In this document: positions 27,029-37,141 of the stretch, one piece after another
Position numbering within the stretch: the stretch's first letter is position 1
Layout: each line of letters begins with the position of its first letter
Source of the DNA: Metaclostridioides mangenotii
GTDB taxonomy: Bacteria; Bacillota; Clostridia; Peptostreptococcales; Peptostreptococcaceae
DNA length: 64,000 nt
Reading direction: 5' to 3'
Assembly (NCBI RefSeq): GCF_018917235.1
Contig: NZ_JAHLOF010000006.1
Span: 124,001-188,000 of the forward strand
Made by a program: the position numbers and the translations under genes
The notes under the pieces: generated by a model
What the model was told of the DNA's origin: nothing
The model's input: only the letters and a program-made list of their open reading frames with translations
Databases searched by the model: none

Positions 27029-29521
27029 CTAATATATATTTCTATTTTTTAGTCTTAGTGCATTTGTAACAACTGATACAGAACTTAAACTCATAGCTGC
27101 CGCTGCAATCATAGGATTAAGAAGAGGTCCTCCAAATATATAAAGAAGCCCAGCTGCTACCGGTATACCAATTGTATTGTATCCAAATGCCCAGAACAAG
27201 TTCTGCTTGATGTTTTTTATAGTTTCATCACTTAACTTAATTGCAGCTGGTACATCCATTAAATCACTTTTCATAAGAACTATGTCTGCAGATTCAATGG
27301 CAACATCTGTACCACTACCAATTGCTATTCCTATATCCGCTTTTGCAAGTGCTGGAGCATCATTGATTCCATCTCCTACCATCGCTACAAATTTACCTTG
27401 ACTTTGTAATTTTTCTACTTCGTTAGACTTATCTTCTGGTAATACCTCAGCTAAAACTACATCTATACCGACTTGCTTAGCTATTGCATTTGCAGTCTTA
27501 ACATTATCACCAGTAAGCATAGCTACTTTAATTCCCATACTGTGTAGTTTATCTATAGCTTTTTTACTGCTTTCTTTAACTACATCTGCAACTGCTATGA
27601 TCCCGGCTAGTTTGCCGTCTATAGCAATATACATAGGAGTCTTCCCTTGTGCAGCAAGTTCATCCGACTTTTCTGCTAATCCTTCAAATTCTACTTCTGT
27701 ATTTAACATTAGCTTTTTATTTCCAAGAATAACTATTTTACCATCGATTTTTACTTGTATACCAAATCCAGGTATAGCTTTAAAATCGTCAACTTTAACA
27801 ACTTCTATTCCTTTTTCCTCACCATATTTAACAATAGCTTCACCAAGTGGATGCTCAGATCCCTTTTCTGCACTTGAAGCTAATTTAATTAAATAATCTT
27901 CGTCTATATTGTTTACTACTATGTCCGTAACTTTCGGCTTTCCTTCTGTTATTGTACCTGTCTTATCAAAAACTACAGTTTGGATTTTGTGGGTAGATTC
28001 TAAAGCTTCCCCTCCTTTTATAAGTATCCCGTTTTCAGCACCCTTACCTGTACCCACCATAATTGCTGTAGGTGTTGCAAGACCAAGAGCACAAGGACAA
28101 GCTATTACTAATACAGAGATAAAGATAGTAAGTGCAAATACTAAATCTTTACCACCGACAAAATACCATAATACAGAAGAAATTAAAGCTATAGCTATTA
28201 CTGTAGGTACAAAGTATCCTGATACTACGTCAGCTAACTTAGCTATAGGAGCTTTTTCTCCTTGAGCATCTTCGACTAGTTTAATTATTTGTGCTAAAGC
28301 AGTATCACTTCCAACCTTCTTAGCTTCAAATTGAATCGTTCCATTTTTGTTTATACTTGCACCAGTTACTAAATCACCAACTTTTTTCTCAACAGGTAAA
28401 CTCTCACCTGTAAGCATTGATTCATCTACTGAAGTATATCCATCTATAACTATACCATCTACAGGTATTTTACTTCCTGGTTTTACAAGAATAATATCTC
28501 CAACCTCAACTTCTTCTATTAAAGTTTCAACTTCTTTGCCATCCATTAAAACTATGGCTGTCTTAGGTTGAAGCCCCATAAGTTTTTTAATAGCCTCTGA
28601 AGTTCTACCTTTAGATCTAGACTCTAAATATTTACCAAGAAGTATAAGTGCAATAATTATACCAGCACTTTCAAAGTAAAGTTGATGGTCGTGCATCTCC
28701 ATTACATGACCACTAGCAATTTGAAAAGTAGTATATAGACTGTAAATAAAAGCAGCTGATGTACCTATCGCAACTAATGTATCCATATTTGGGCTTAAGT
28801 GCACTAGTGACTTAAATCCATTTATATAGAATTTATAACCTGCAATCATAATCGGAATTACTAAAATTAACTGGATCAATGCGAAGTTTAAAGTATTCGT
28901 CATAGGGTTTATTATTTCTGGTACTGGCCAAGGCCCTAGAGGTTTAATAATCATAGGCCCCATTGCTATATAAAATAGTGGTATAGCAAACACAATAGCT
29001 ACTATAAATTTTTGGAACAGTGATTTCATTTCTTTTTCTTTTCTTAATTTATCCTCATCTTCAGCAACGTTTTTTCTTGCCTCATCATCAAGTGGCTCAT
29101 ATCCAGCTTTAGTAATGGCTTTCTTTATTTGTGAAAGTCTTACTTTTGATGAATCATAATTAATACTTGCCTTTTCAGTAGCAATATTTACACTTACACT
29201 TTCTACTCCATCTAGTTTTTTTACTACTCTTTCTACAGCTTTAGAGCAAGAAGCACAGGTCATTCCACCAACTTTCATATCTATTTTTTTGTTGGTTTCT
29301 TCTTTTATAACACCATACCCAGCTTTTTCTATAGCTCTCTTTATGTCATCAAACCCAACTTCATCATTGTTATATTCGATCTTTAATTTCTCTGTAGCTA
29401 TATTTACATTTTGATCGGATACTCCATCGAGCTTGCGTACAGTTCTCTCTACTGCTTTTGCACATGATGCACATGTCATACCTGTTATTTTGTATGTTTC
29501 AGTGATATTATTTGTACTCAT
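27029..29521 (-). CDS. copA: Copper-translocating P-type ATPase
   Basis: This is a Cu(I) export pump of about 830 residues. Two N-terminal metal-binding domains carry GMTCASCAK near residue 15 and GMTCASCSK near 86. Eight membrane segments include the CPC motif in [14 protein letters not shown]. Also seen are the phosphorylation site DKTGTITEG, the SEHPLG motif, TGDN and [11 protein letters not shown]. The frame opens at a GTG (29530), but AGGGAG is well placed only for the ATG at 29521. Upstream is a promoter with a CsoR-like operator. No copZ chaperone or csoR gene adjoins it. Confidence 0.96.
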   Translation of the reverse strand: MSTNNITETYKITGMTCASCAKAVERTVRKLDGVSDQNVNIATEKLKIEYNNDEVGFDDIKRAIEKAGYGVIKEETNKKIDMKVGGMTCASCSKAVERVVKKLDGVESVSVNIATEKASINYDSSKVRLSQIKKAITKAGYEPLDDEARKNVAEDEDKLRKEKEMKSLFQKFIVAIVFAIPLFYIAMGPMIIKPLGPWPVPEIINPMTNTLNFALIQLILVIPIMIAGYKFYINGFKSLVHLSPNMDTLVAIGTSAAFIYSLYTTFQIASGHVMEMHDHQLYFESAGIIIALILLGKYLESRSKGRTSEAIKKLMGLQPKTAIVLMDGKEVETLIEEVEVGDIILVKPGSKIPVDGIVIDGYTSVDESMLTGESLPVEKKVGDLVTGASINKNGTIQFEAKKVGSDTALAQIIKLVEDAQGEKAPIAKLADVVSGYFVPTVIAIALISSVLWYFVGGKDLVFALTIFISVLVIACPCALGLATPTAIMVGTGKGAENGILIKGGEALESTHKIQTVVFDKTGTITEGKPKVTDIVVNNIDEDYLIKLASSAEKGSEHPLGEAIVKYGEEKGIEVVKVDDFKAIPGFGIQVKIDGKIVILGNKKLMLNTEVEFEGLAEKSDELAAQGKTPMYIAIDGKLAGIIAVADVVKESSKKAIDKLHSMGIKVAMLTGDNVKTANAIAKQVGIDVVLAEVLPEDKSNEVEKLQSQGKFVAMVGDGINDAPALAKADIGIAIGSGTDVAIESADIVLMKSDLMDVPAAIKLSDETIKNIKQNLFWAFGYNTIGIPVAAGLLYIFGGPLLNPMIAAAAMSLSSVSVVTNALRLKNRNIY

Positions 29522-29563
29522 AACATCCACTCCCTTCGAATTGATAAGCTCTATCTAATATCA

Positions 29564-29593
29564 ATTATACCCCCTATAGGTATGATTAATCAA
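29564..29593 (-). promoter_or_regulatory. Promoter of copA
   Basis: TTGATT (29588-29593) and a consensus TATAAT (29564-29569) are separated by 18 bases on the minus strand. The spacer contains the copper operator. Confidence 0.75.
29567..29583. promoter_or_regulatory. CsoR-like copper operator
   Basis: The sequence ATACCCCCTATAGGTAT has ATACC/GGTAT inverted arms and a C-rich centre. It resembles the operators bound by the copper sensor CsoR in Firmicutes. It occupies the spacer between -35 and -10, so a bound repressor would block RNA polymerase until Cu(I) releases it. Confidence 0.7.
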
Positions 29594-29695
29594 GATTTTT
29601 TATAAAATATTTAATTATATTTATGTAGAAAGATTATGTAAATCTACCTATTGCTTAATAATACTCACCTTGGAGATATTCTAGATTTTCAAAAT

Positions 29696-30613
29696 CTAAA
29701 AAAATGTCAATTGTACATCATCACTCTTTTCTTTTAGCATCTTTTTACGTATTTGATCTGAATAGTCTTTTGATAAAACATATTTTTTTAACAAAGGATT
29801 AATCATAGAATACAGTTCATTTTTATACAATTTGTCCAATCCACCATTTCTATATAGGTAATCTATTTTTTGATATAAGTTTGGAAATTCTCTCTTTAAG
29901 AAGTTCATAAATACGTATTTGGTAGGTCCTCTGAGATTTAGAGTTCCTGGTAAAATATAATGAGCTTCTATTTCCTTAGTTTTAACAAATAACTCCTCAA
30001 CATCATTATGTTTATCCGTTATGTAAGGAATTATTGGCATCATATGAACACCTACTGATGCATTTGTTTTTCTAAATTCCTTCAACATTTCTAGCCTATC
30101 TTTAGATTTCACAGTATTTGGCTCGATTTTTTTTCTTAAATCTTCATTTACAGTTGTTACTGTAGACGCTACATTTACATAAGTAATTCTAGATAGTTCG
30201 TCGATAAGGTCGAAATCTCTAAGTATTAAATTTGATTTTGTGGAGATAATCATTGGTGTCTTATATTTTATAAAAAGCTTTAAAATGTCAGGCATTATTT
30301 TGTATTTAGTCTCTATTGCTTGGTAGTTATCCGTTACCCCACCTAGGTTTATTATTTCTCTATTCCATTTTGGGGATTTAAGGTGTTTTTCTAGTTTATC
30401 TACTATATTAGTTTTTACATATATTTCTTTAAAGAAATTTTCAGTCCCTATATCTAAACCCATATACTGATGAGAATAAAGTGCATAGCAGTATTTACAG
30501 CCATGTATACATCCCCTATATATATTTAAATCCCATTCATATGGAATTTTTCTTTTTAATTTGTTTACTGCACTTTTACATTCGATTTCTTTATAAGTAA
30601 CATGTTGGTACAT
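29696..30613 (-). CDS. SPL-family radical SAM protein
   Basis: The 305-residue protein has the radical SAM cluster motif CIHGCKYC with Cys35, Cys39 and Cys42 (CxxxCxxC). Further features are NLGGVTDNYQ and STKSNLILRDFDLI. It belongs to the branch related to spore photoproduct lyase and often annotated as DNA repair photolyase. Its real substrate is not known; the protein is close to the length of the catalytic core only. GGAGGGG lies before the ATG. It diverges from typA across a 200-base spacer. Confidence 0.8.
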   Translation of the reverse strand: MYQHVTYKEIECKSAVNKLKRKIPYEWDLNIYRGCIHGCKYCYALYSHQYMGLDIGTENFFKEIYVKTNIVDKLEKHLKSPKWNREIINLGGVTDNYQAIETKYKIMPDILKLFIKYKTPMIISTKSNLILRDFDLIDELSRITYVNVASTVTTVNEDLRKKIEPNTVKSKDRLEMLKEFRKTNASVGVHMMPIIPYITDKHNDVEELFVKTKEIEAHYILPGTLNLRGPTKYVFMNFLKREFPNLYQKIDYLYRNGGLDKLYKNELYSMINPLLKKYVLSKDYSDQIRKKMLKEKSDDVQLTFF

Positions 30614-30635
30614 ATTATCCCCTCCTTATACAAGT

Positions 30636-30665
30636 ATTATAATATAGTTTTATCAATTTTAACAA
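30636..30665 (-). promoter_or_regulatory. Promoter of the radical SAM gene
   Basis: TTGTTA (30660-30665) and TATAAT (30636-30641) lie 18 bases apart on the minus strand, close to the ATG at 30613. Confidence 0.5.
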
Positions 30666-30753
30666 AATTTAATATTAAATAACAGTAGTTCCAATATATA
30701 TGATATTTTTTCGACATTTTAAAACATTTATATACTTTATACTATATGTTTTC

Positions 30754-30782
30754 TTGTACAGGGGATCTTACTGTGATATAAT
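30754..30782 (+). promoter_or_regulatory. Promoter of typA
   Basis: TTGTAC (30754-30759) and a consensus TATAAT (30777-30782) are 17 bases apart, 35 bases before the ATG. Confidence 0.75.
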
Positions 30783-30816
30783 AAATAAGTTATTTAATTT
30801 GAAGGGAGCAACATAA

Positions 30817-32643
30817 ATGTTATTAAAACATAAAATCATAAATATCGCGGTTATAGCCCACGTTGATGCAGGTAAATCTACCTTAGTCGATGCATTTCTT
30901 TCTCAAAGTGGTGTCTTTAGAGACAATGAAACTGTTAGAGAACGTGTAATGGATAGTAATGATATAGAACAAGAGAGAGGAATTACTATTTATTCAAAGA
31001 ATTGTGCTATAAACTATAACGATTATAAAATAAATATAGTAGATACTCCTGGTCACAGCGACTTCTCCTCAGAAGTTGAGCGTGTTATGAAAACTGTAGA
31101 TACAGTTATACTTCTAGTAGATGCTAGTGAAGGGCCTATGCCTCAAACTAGATTCGTACTTCAAAAATCATTGGAATGCGGATTGAAGCCAATTCTATTT
31201 ATAAATAAAATAGATAAAAATGATCAAAGAGCAGAAGAAGTCGTTGACGAAGTTTTCGACTTATTTGTTGAGTTAAATGCAACTGATGAACAATGCGAAT
31301 TCCCAATAATATACGGAATAGCTAAACAAGGTATTGCAAAACACGAAATGGATGACGAAAATACTGATCTTTCACCTCTATTCGAAACAATTACCAAGCA
31401 TGTTGAGGCTTATCCAGACTACAATGAAGAACCTCTACAATTCCAAGTATCTTCTCTTGCATATGACGACTATATCGGTAGACTTGGTATTGGTAGAGTT
31501 TACAAAGGAACTTTAAAAAATGGTTCTAATGTTTCTATTTGTAAAGGTAATGAAGTCGTAACAAGAGGAAAAATCTCAAAATTATCAGTTTATGAGGGAT
31601 TAAACCAAATTGAAGTTGATGAAGCTGCAAGTGGAGAAATTGCTGTTATTGCTGGTATTCCAGACATATCTATTGGTGAAACATTATGCGATCTAGATCG
31701 TCCTCTTCCAATGGAAATGATAAAAATAGAAGAACCTACTCTGTCAATGAACTTCTTAGTAAATGATTCTCCTTTTGTTGGAAGAAGTGGTAAATCAGTT
31801 ACAACAAGACAATTAAAAGACAGACTTGAAAAAGAACTTGAAGTTAACGTAGGTCTTAGAGTAGATCCACTTGAAACTACAGATGGATTTAAGGTTTCTG
31901 GACGTGGTGAACTTCACTTATCAATACTTCTTGAAAACATGAGACGTGAAGGATACGAAGTTGGTGTATCTAAACCTGAGGTTCTTATGCATAAAGATGA
32001 AAACGGTAAGTTATTAGAGCCAATTGAGAGAGTTATAGTAAACTGCCCTGATATTTATTCAGGAACAGTTATAAATGAGTTAAGTCTAAGAAAAGGTATG
32101 ATGGTCTCTATGGCAGCTGAAGGAGACTACGTAAAAGTTGAGTTCTTAGCACCTACTCGTGGACTTTTAGGTTATAGAAGCCAATTTATAAACTCTACTC
32201 ATGGTGAGGGTACTCTAGTTAGATCATTTGAAAAGTTCGAAGAATTTAAAGGTGAAATACCTTCTAGAAACAACGGTGTATTGATTGCACAAGGACCTGG
32301 TGTTACAATGGGATACTCTTTAAACGCGTTAAGTGATAGAGCTACAATGTTTGTTGATCCTGGTGTTGATGTATACGAAGGTATGGTCATAGGTATGAAC
32401 TCTAGAAAAGATGATATGGTAGTCAACCCATGTAAAAATAAGAAAATGAGTAACGTGCGTGCCTCTGGATCAGATGATGCGATAAAATTATCTCCTCCTA
32501 AGATATTTACTCTAGAAGAAGCTCTTGAATTTATTGAAGCCGATGAACTTGTTGAAGTTACTCCTGATTCAATAAGACTTAGAAAAAAATTCTTAAACGA
32601 ACACGACAGACTAAGATACAACAGATCAAGACAAGCTAACTAG
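30817..32643 (+). CDS. typA: Ribosome-associated GTPase TypA/BipA
   Basis: The 608-residue translational GTPase binds the ribosome at the EF-G site and assists 50S assembly or growth under stress and cold. It shows AHVDAGKST (P-loop, about 13-21), RGITI (switch I), DTPGHSDF (G3), NKIDK (G4), an EF-G-like domain V with SGRGELHLSILLENMRREGYE, and the BipA-specific C-terminal domain ending in RKKFLNEHDRLRYNRSR. AAGGGAG precedes the ATG, with a strong promoter upstream and a terminator after it. It is monocistronic. Confidence 0.96.
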   Translation: MLLKHKIINIAVIAHVDAGKSTLVDAFLSQSGVFRDNETVRERVMDSNDIEQERGITIYSKNCAINYNDYKINIVDTPGHSDFSSEVERVMKTVDTVILLVDASEGPMPQTRFVLQKSLECGLKPILFINKIDKNDQRAEEVVDEVFDLFVELNATDEQCEFPIIYGIAKQGIAKHEMDDENTDLSPLFETITKHVEAYPDYNEEPLQFQVSSLAYDDYIGRLGIGRVYKGTLKNGSNVSICKGNEVVTRGKISKLSVYEGLNQIEVDEAASGEIAVIAGIPDISIGETLCDLDRPLPMEMIKIEEPTLSMNFLVNDSPFVGRSGKSVTTRQLKDRLEKELEVNVGLRVDPLETTDGFKVSGRGELHLSILLENMRREGYEVGVSKPEVLMHKDENGKLLEPIERVIVNCPDIYSGTVINELSLRKGMMVSMAAEGDYVKVEFLAPTRGLLGYRSQFINSTHGEGTLVRSFEKFEEFKGEIPSRNNGVLIAQGPGVTMGYSLNALSDRATMFVDPGVDVYEGMVIGMNSRKDDMVVNPCKNKKMSNVRASGSDDAIKLSPPKIFTLEEALEFIEADELVEVTPDSIRLRKKFLNEHDRLRYNRSRQAN

Positions 32644-32659
32644 TTAAAGTTAAATACAT

Positions 32660-32701
32660 GCTAACTGAAATACAAATTATTTGTATTCAGTTAGCTTTTT
32701 T
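32660..32701 (+). terminator. Terminator of typA
   Basis: GCTAACTGAA and its complement form a long stem (32660-32676 with 32680-32695) with one bulge and a tight loop, followed by T6. Confidence 0.9.
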
Positions 32702-32787
32702 ATGTTTTAATATTAAATATCATACATACCATAATATAATTGATATATACTATAGTTATAACTATCAAATGCAGTTACTCCTCAGGA

Positions 32788-32816
32788 TTTACGACTAAAT
32801 AATTTAATGTTATAAT
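32788..32816 (+). promoter_or_regulatory. Promoter of lemA
   Basis: TTTACG (32788-32793) and TATAAT (32811-32816) are 17 bases apart, 37 bases before the lemA ATG. Confidence 0.55.
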
Positions 32817-32853
32817 ATCAATGTTAAAATATAATTAATGAAAGGAGCATATT

Positions 32854-33405
32854 ATGATCTTTATTGTAATAATAGCAATAATAGCTATTATAGCTATATG
32901 GTTTATAGCATCTTATAATGGATTTGTTAAGCTAAAAAATAGATTAGAAGAAGCCTTCTCTACTATGGATGTGTATTTAAAGAAACGTTATGATCTTATA
33001 CCTAATTTAGTAGAAACAGTTAAAGGTTATGCAAAACATGAATCAGAAACACTAGAAAAAGTAATTGAAGCAAGAAATTCTGCTATGAATTCAACGACAA
33101 TAGATGATAAGATTTCAAATGAAAAATCACTTCAATCTACGCTATCTCATTTATTTGCACTAAGCGAATCATATCCTGATTTAAAAGCGAATACAAATTT
33201 TATGACGATGCAAAATGACTTAAAATCAATGGAAGGAGAAATCGCAAATTCTCGTAAATACTACAATGCCATGGTAAGAGAATTTAATACAAAGTGCGAG
33301 TCTTTCCCATCAAATATAATCGCTTCAATGTTTAATTTTAAGAAGCAACCGCTATTTGAAATTGATGATGACACACATCGTGATAACATTAAGATTTCGT
33401 TTTAA
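32854..33405 (+). CDS. LemA family protein
   Basis: The 183-residue protein has one N-terminal membrane helix (IVIIAIIAIIAIWFIASYNG) and then a cytoplasmic or extracytoplasmic helical bundle. The core motif RLEEAFSTMDVYLKKRYDLIPNLVETV is interrupted in sequence only by charged residues, and YNAMVREFNTKCESFPSNIIA marks the C-terminal conserved block. The function of LemA is unknown. It is commonly encoded beside a DUF2207 membrane protein, as it is here (45-base gap), which suggests that the two act together at the membrane. GAAAGGAG precedes the ATG. Confidence 0.92.
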   Translation: MIFIVIIAIIAIIAIWFIASYNGFVKLKNRLEEAFSTMDVYLKKRYDLIPNLVETVKGYAKHESETLEKVIEARNSAMNSTTIDDKISNEKSLQSTLSHLFALSESYPDLKANTNFMTMQNDLKSMEGEIANSRKYYNAMVREFNTKCESFPSNIIASMFNFKKQPLFEIDDDTHRDNIKISF

Positions 33406-33437
33406 AAAAAGATATAGGAATACCCTATATCTTTTTT
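33405..33437 (+). terminator. Hairpin between lemA and the DUF2207 gene
   Basis: A 14-bp stem (33405-33418 with 33424-33437) ends in six T. It could partly terminate transcription and so set the ratio of LemA to the DUF2207 protein. The next gene's ribosome binding site begins four bases beyond. Confidence 0.7.
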
Positions 33438-33450
33438 ATAAGGAGGTTAT

Positions 33451-35334
33451 ATGAATAAGTTTATAAAACATTTACTAAGTATATTCTGTTTGCTTTTAAT
33501 ATTGTTTACTACAACTAGTAATGTATTTGCATATAGTAATTTTCAGATGGATGCATATAATGTTGTAATGGATGTAGAAGAAGATGGTGTTATCCATGTT
33601 ACAGAAAAGATCAATATGGATTTCTTTACGCCTAGTCATGGATTGTATAGTGAAATCCCAATAGAATATAAAATGGATTTTGGAAATGGAGAAAAGAAAT
33701 ATATTTTCCCTGTCAAAAATATAAATGTAGAAAGACATCAATTCGATGTCGATTACGGATTTGAAAGCGTAGTCATCAAAGCTGGTGATCCTGACTATGA
33801 ATTTACTGGCAAAGAATCTTATGTATTAACTTACGACATACATACACGAGATTTAAATTTAAATGGACTTCAAATGTTGTATATGAATATTATTCCTACG
33901 AATATTAACGCTGATATTCACAATGTTTCATTTACAATAAATATGCCAAAAAAATTTGATACTAGCAAAATTAATTTTACAAGCGGTAAATACGGAACCG
34001 AAAATAGCAATAATAGTAATGTGACTTACAATGTACAAGGAAATTCAATTCATGGTTCTTATAAAGGATATTTAAGACCAAATGAAGGAGTTACAATAAA
34101 AGTAAATCTTGAAAACGGATATTTTAATTACGCAAAACCTACTGATATCTCTTCTATTATTATGATAGTATTTGGTATATTAGGAGCTATTTTACTCCTT
34201 AAGTATTTTACTAAAGGAATAAATAAAGTAATTCCAATTGTTTCATTTGAACCTCCAAAAGATTTAAATAGTGCTGAAATCGGATATGTTATAGATGGCA
34301 CTGCAAATCATGAAGATACCACATCACTTATTATTGAATGGGCTACAAAAGGTTATATTAATATTCACGAAACAGAGAAAAAATCATTCGAACTAGAAAA
34401 ATTAAAGGACGCTGATGATCAATTAGAAAAATATGAACAAATGTTATTCAATAAAATTTTTTATAAGGAACGTGTAAGTTTTGAGGAGCTAAAGGAAAAA
34501 AATATAGGTGAAGAATTCCAGGCAACTGCAGCCAAAATTGAGGGTAAATTCGCCTTAAAAGATAATAGTATATTTGATGGAACGTCTGGTCGATTAAAAA
34601 CCCTTGCTTTTTTTCTTTCTTTAAGTGTCGTAGCGATTACCACTTTCTTATATTTCTATAAAAGTTATTTGATGATATCATCATCTCTGGCAATGTCCGG
34701 AGTAGTATCAGTATTTTTTATTATTTTAATTCTTCCATGGTTCTATATAGGTAAATATCGTTATAAAATGAAACAAACTACAAAAACATTGCTCTATATT
34801 ATATTAGGAATATTTACGGGGCTTATAATGTTAATATTCTTTTTATATTTTGTTGATTTGTCACCTATGAATACAGCTATTGCTTCATTTATAATTATCG
34901 TATGTATTTTTATATTTGTTTCTCCAACAAAACGTAGTATGAAAGGCCATGCTTGGTTAGAAGAAATTCTCGGATTTAAAGATTTTATAAAATATGCTGA
35001 GAAAGATCGCTTAGAGATGTTAGTTCAAGACGATCCAACATACTTCTACCACGTCTTACCATATGCTTATGTATTAGGAGTATCAAATGTATGGGCGAAG
35101 AAATTTGAGGACCTAGCCGTACCTAAACCAACATGGTACTATGGGCCTAACTATAGTACTTTTTCCACTGTTTACTGGATGAGTTCTTTCAATCGATCAA
35201 TGAGTTCTCTAAGAACTGCATCAACTCCAATCATTAATACTGGTGATTCAAGTGGAGGTTTTGGAAGTGGCGGTTCATCAGGCGGAGGATTCTCTGGCGG
35301 TGGATTCGGCGGCGGAGGTCGAGGTAGCTGGTAA
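33451..35334 (+). CDS. DUF2207 family membrane protein with glycine-rich tail
   Basis: The 627-residue protein has a signal peptide (hydrophobic run after MNKFIKH, cut near VFA), an extracellular beta-rich DUF2207 domain to about 225, a membrane helix near 230-248, a cytoplasmic stretch, three or four more helices at about 385-490, and a glycine/serine tail (GGGFSGGGFGGGGRGSW). This is the typical layout of DUF2207 proteins paired with LemA. Function is unknown; a surface or envelope-maintenance role is a guess from topology. AAGGAGG lies before the ATG. Confidence 0.88.
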   Translation: MNKFIKHLLSIFCLLLILFTTTSNVFAYSNFQMDAYNVVMDVEEDGVIHVTEKINMDFFTPSHGLYSEIPIEYKMDFGNGEKKYIFPVKNINVERHQFDVDYGFESVVIKAGDPDYEFTGKESYVLTYDIHTRDLNLNGLQMLYMNIIPTNINADIHNVSFTINMPKKFDTSKINFTSGKYGTENSNNSNVTYNVQGNSIHGSYKGYLRPNEGVTIKVNLENGYFNYAKPTDISSIIMIVFGILGAILLLKYFTKGINKVIPIVSFEPPKDLNSAEIGYVIDGTANHEDTTSLIIEWATKGYINIHETEKKSFELEKLKDADDQLEKYEQMLFNKIFYKERVSFEELKEKNIGEEFQATAAKIEGKFALKDNSIFDGTSGRLKTLAFFLSLSVVAITTFLYFYKSYLMISSSLAMSGVVSVFFIILILPWFYIGKYRYKMKQTTKTLLYIILGIFTGLIMLIFFLYFVDLSPMNTAIASFIIIVCIFIFVSPTKRSMKGHAWLEEILGFKDFIKYAEKDRLEMLVQDDPTYFYHVLPYAYVLGVSNVWAKKFEDLAVPKPTWYYGPNYSTFSTVYWMSSFNRSMSSLRTASTPIINTGDSSGGFGSGGSSGGGFSGGGFGGGGRGSW

Positions 35335-35345
35335 CTTATTTATAT

Positions 35346-35380
35346 AAAAAGGCAATAGCTTAGATAGCTATTGCCTTTTT
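35346..35380 (+). terminator. Bidirectional terminator between the DUF2207 gene and trxB
   Basis: AAAAAGGCAATAGCT and AGCTATTGCCTTTTT form a perfect 15-bp stem with A/T tracts at both sides, serving converging genes. Confidence 0.9.
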
Positions 35381-35428
35381 ATATTTTGATATTACATTTT
35401 TTAAATAAGTTTTATTATATATTTTATA

Positions 35429-36340
35429 CTAATTTCCTGTATTTACATAGTTAGCTGCCTGCACTGCTGCTATTGCTCCGTCTGAAGCTGCAGTTATAAT
35501 TTGACGTAAAAACTTAGTTCTATTGTCTCCTGCTACAAAAACACCTTCAACTTTTGTGGTACAAGACTCATCTGCCACAATATACCCTGCTTTATCTAGT
35601 TCAAGAATATTACTAAACATTTGATTCTTTGGCTCAAGGCCAATCGCTACAAATATTCCGTTTACAGTTATTGTACTTATTGAATCATCTTTAAGATTTT
35701 TAATTTTTATTTCTCTGACTTTTGAGTCTCCAGTTATTTCATCTACTCCACTATCGTATATTATCTCGATATTTTCTCTTTTTAAAACTGCATCTATTAG
35801 GATTTTGTCTCCTCTAAACGAATCTCTTCGATGTATTAAATAAACTTTTGTACAGTTATTCGCTAGGAAAAGTGCATCTTCAAGTGCTGTATTTCCTCCA
35901 CCTACAATAGCGACATCTTGATTTTTAAAGAATGCTCCATCACAAGTAGCGCAATATGTAACACCTTTTCCCGTAAACTCTTTTTCACCTCTACATCCTA
36001 ATTTACGTCTTTCTACTCCATTTGCTATAATTACAGTTTTTGACTCATGCTCACCAGAGGTAGTCTTAACAATTTTATAGTTTCCTTTATCTTCAATTTT
36101 TTCAACTTCTTCGAAATTTATCTCAACACCTTGTGATATTGATTGATTGTATATATTATTGGCAAAATCAAATCCAGAAATTTTTTGTATTGATGGATAG
36201 TTTTCAACTTCAGCAGTCCCAGTAACTTGTCCCCCATAAACACTCTTTTCATAAACAGCTACACTTAATCCTGCTCTAACCGCGTAAAGTGCCGCTGTGA
36301 GTCCTGCTGGTCCAGCACCTATTACAATTACATCTTTCAT
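35429..36340 (-). CDS. trxB: Thioredoxin-disulfide reductase
   Basis: The 303-residue flavoprotein passes electrons from NADPH (or ferredoxin in some Clostridia) to thioredoxin. FAD binding: VIGAGPAGLTAALYAVRAG. The redox pair is Cys130 and Cys133 in YCATCDGAFF. The nicotinamide domain motif is IVGGGNTALEDALFLA, followed by HRRDSFR, whose Arg residues favour NADPH. The C-terminal FAD motif is VFVAGDNRTK, where most enzymes have GDVR; the Asn in place of Val is a small change. No thioredoxin gene adjoins. GAGGGAAG precedes the ATG. Confidence 0.94.
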   Translation of the reverse strand: MKDVIVIGAGPAGLTAALYAVRAGLSVAVYEKSVYGGQVTGTAEVENYPSIQKISGFDFANNIYNQSISQGVEINFEEVEKIEDKGNYKIVKTTSGEHESKTVIIANGVERRKLGCRGEKEFTGKGVTYCATCDGAFFKNQDVAIVGGGNTALEDALFLANNCTKVYLIHRRDSFRGDKILIDAVLKRENIEIIYDSGVDEITGDSKVREIKIKNLKDDSISTITVNGIFVAIGLEPKNQMFSNILELDKAGYIVADESCTTKVEGVFVAGDNRTKFLRQIITAASDGAIAAVQAANYVNTGN

Positions 36341-36443
36341 GTTCTTCCCTCTTTCCTATTAGATTATTTATTAAAATTTTTATTTATAGTTTAAGTATAT
36401 ATAAACTTTTACTCGAAGTAAAACAATATTTTATACATAAGAA

Positions 36444-36471
36444 AACTGCAAATACACTAATATTTACAGTT
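36444..36471 (-). terminator. Weak terminator after the 35-residue membrane peptide gene
   Basis: A stem of about 11 bp (36444-36454 with 36461-36471, one mismatch) is followed on the minus strand by TTTTCTTATG. It lies about 55 bases after the small gene. Confidence 0.45.
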
Positions 36472-36525
36472 CAACTTTATTGCCTATTTTTTATTTCTAT
36501 GTTTTATATTATGTTTTCGTTATTG

Positions 36526-36633
36526 TTAATTTTCATTTACATTATCCAAAGCGTTTGATTCTGATATATATGATAATACTGATAATCCATACATAAATAA
36601 TATCAATCCAGCTGATATTAGTAGTATTGCCAT
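36526..36633 (-). CDS. 35-residue single-pass membrane peptide
   Basis: A short frame encodes a hydrophobic helix (MAILLISAGLILFMYGLSVL) followed by a polar, acidic tail (SESNALDNVNEN). AAGGAGG lies exactly seven bases before the ATG, which makes translation likely. The layout resembles small membrane regulators and subunits such as KdpF-like peptides, and also hydrophobic type I toxins, though the acidic tail is unlike most toxins. It is alone in a 1.2-kb spacer, transcribed toward trxB. No homology is claimed. Confidence 0.55.
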   Translation of the reverse strand: MAILLISAGLILFMYGLSVLSYISESNALDNVNEN

Positions 36634-37106
36634 TACATCGCCTCCTTTTATAGTATTGTAAGCTTACCATATGAACTGAATATGAACTTTACTTGAAAAT
36701 ACCCCTCATTTAATATAATAATAATCAGTAATTTATAAGTTCTTTATTTTTTACCCCAAGTATATTATAGATAATTTTTTACTAAATATTCCATTTATAT
36801 TGCAATATTATCACTTGCTTATTAAATATTATACCCATAATATATTTAATTTAACAAAGAAAATCTTTTAAATTTCTATATTTTTGATAGGTAAAGCATA
36901 ATTTATTACATTGGATTTAAATAAACTTCTTTATCTAAAATTAAATATTTAATTCACTTTAAAATATTCGTATTATTTAAGTATTTTCTTATAAAACTAA
37001 AGCTATTTTTTGATTTATCAATCTAAATTTTTGTATATAAAATTTCATATTTATGTGTATTTTTTATTTTGTTAAAAATAAATTATTTATTTTTTCAAAA
37101 TTTTGC
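36634..37106. other. AT-rich spacer
   Basis: About 470 bases, well over 75% A+T, upstream of the thr promoter. No frame with a ribosome binding site, RNA motif or inverted repeat is clear in it. Confidence 0.5.
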
Positions 37107-37135
37107 TTGACATTATTAAATTATTTTCATAAAAT
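37107..37135 (+). promoter_or_regulatory. Promoter of the thrCB operon
   Basis: A consensus TTGACA (37107-37112) and TAAAAT (37130-37135) are 17 bases apart. Transcription would begin near 37142, just before the T-box leader. Confidence 0.8.
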
Positions 37136-37141
37136 GGTTAT

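Noticed and set aside
33496..33741. 81-residue minus-strand frame opposite the DUF2207 gene
   Set aside because: It has no ribosome binding site and is opposite a conserved signal-peptide and extracellular domain.
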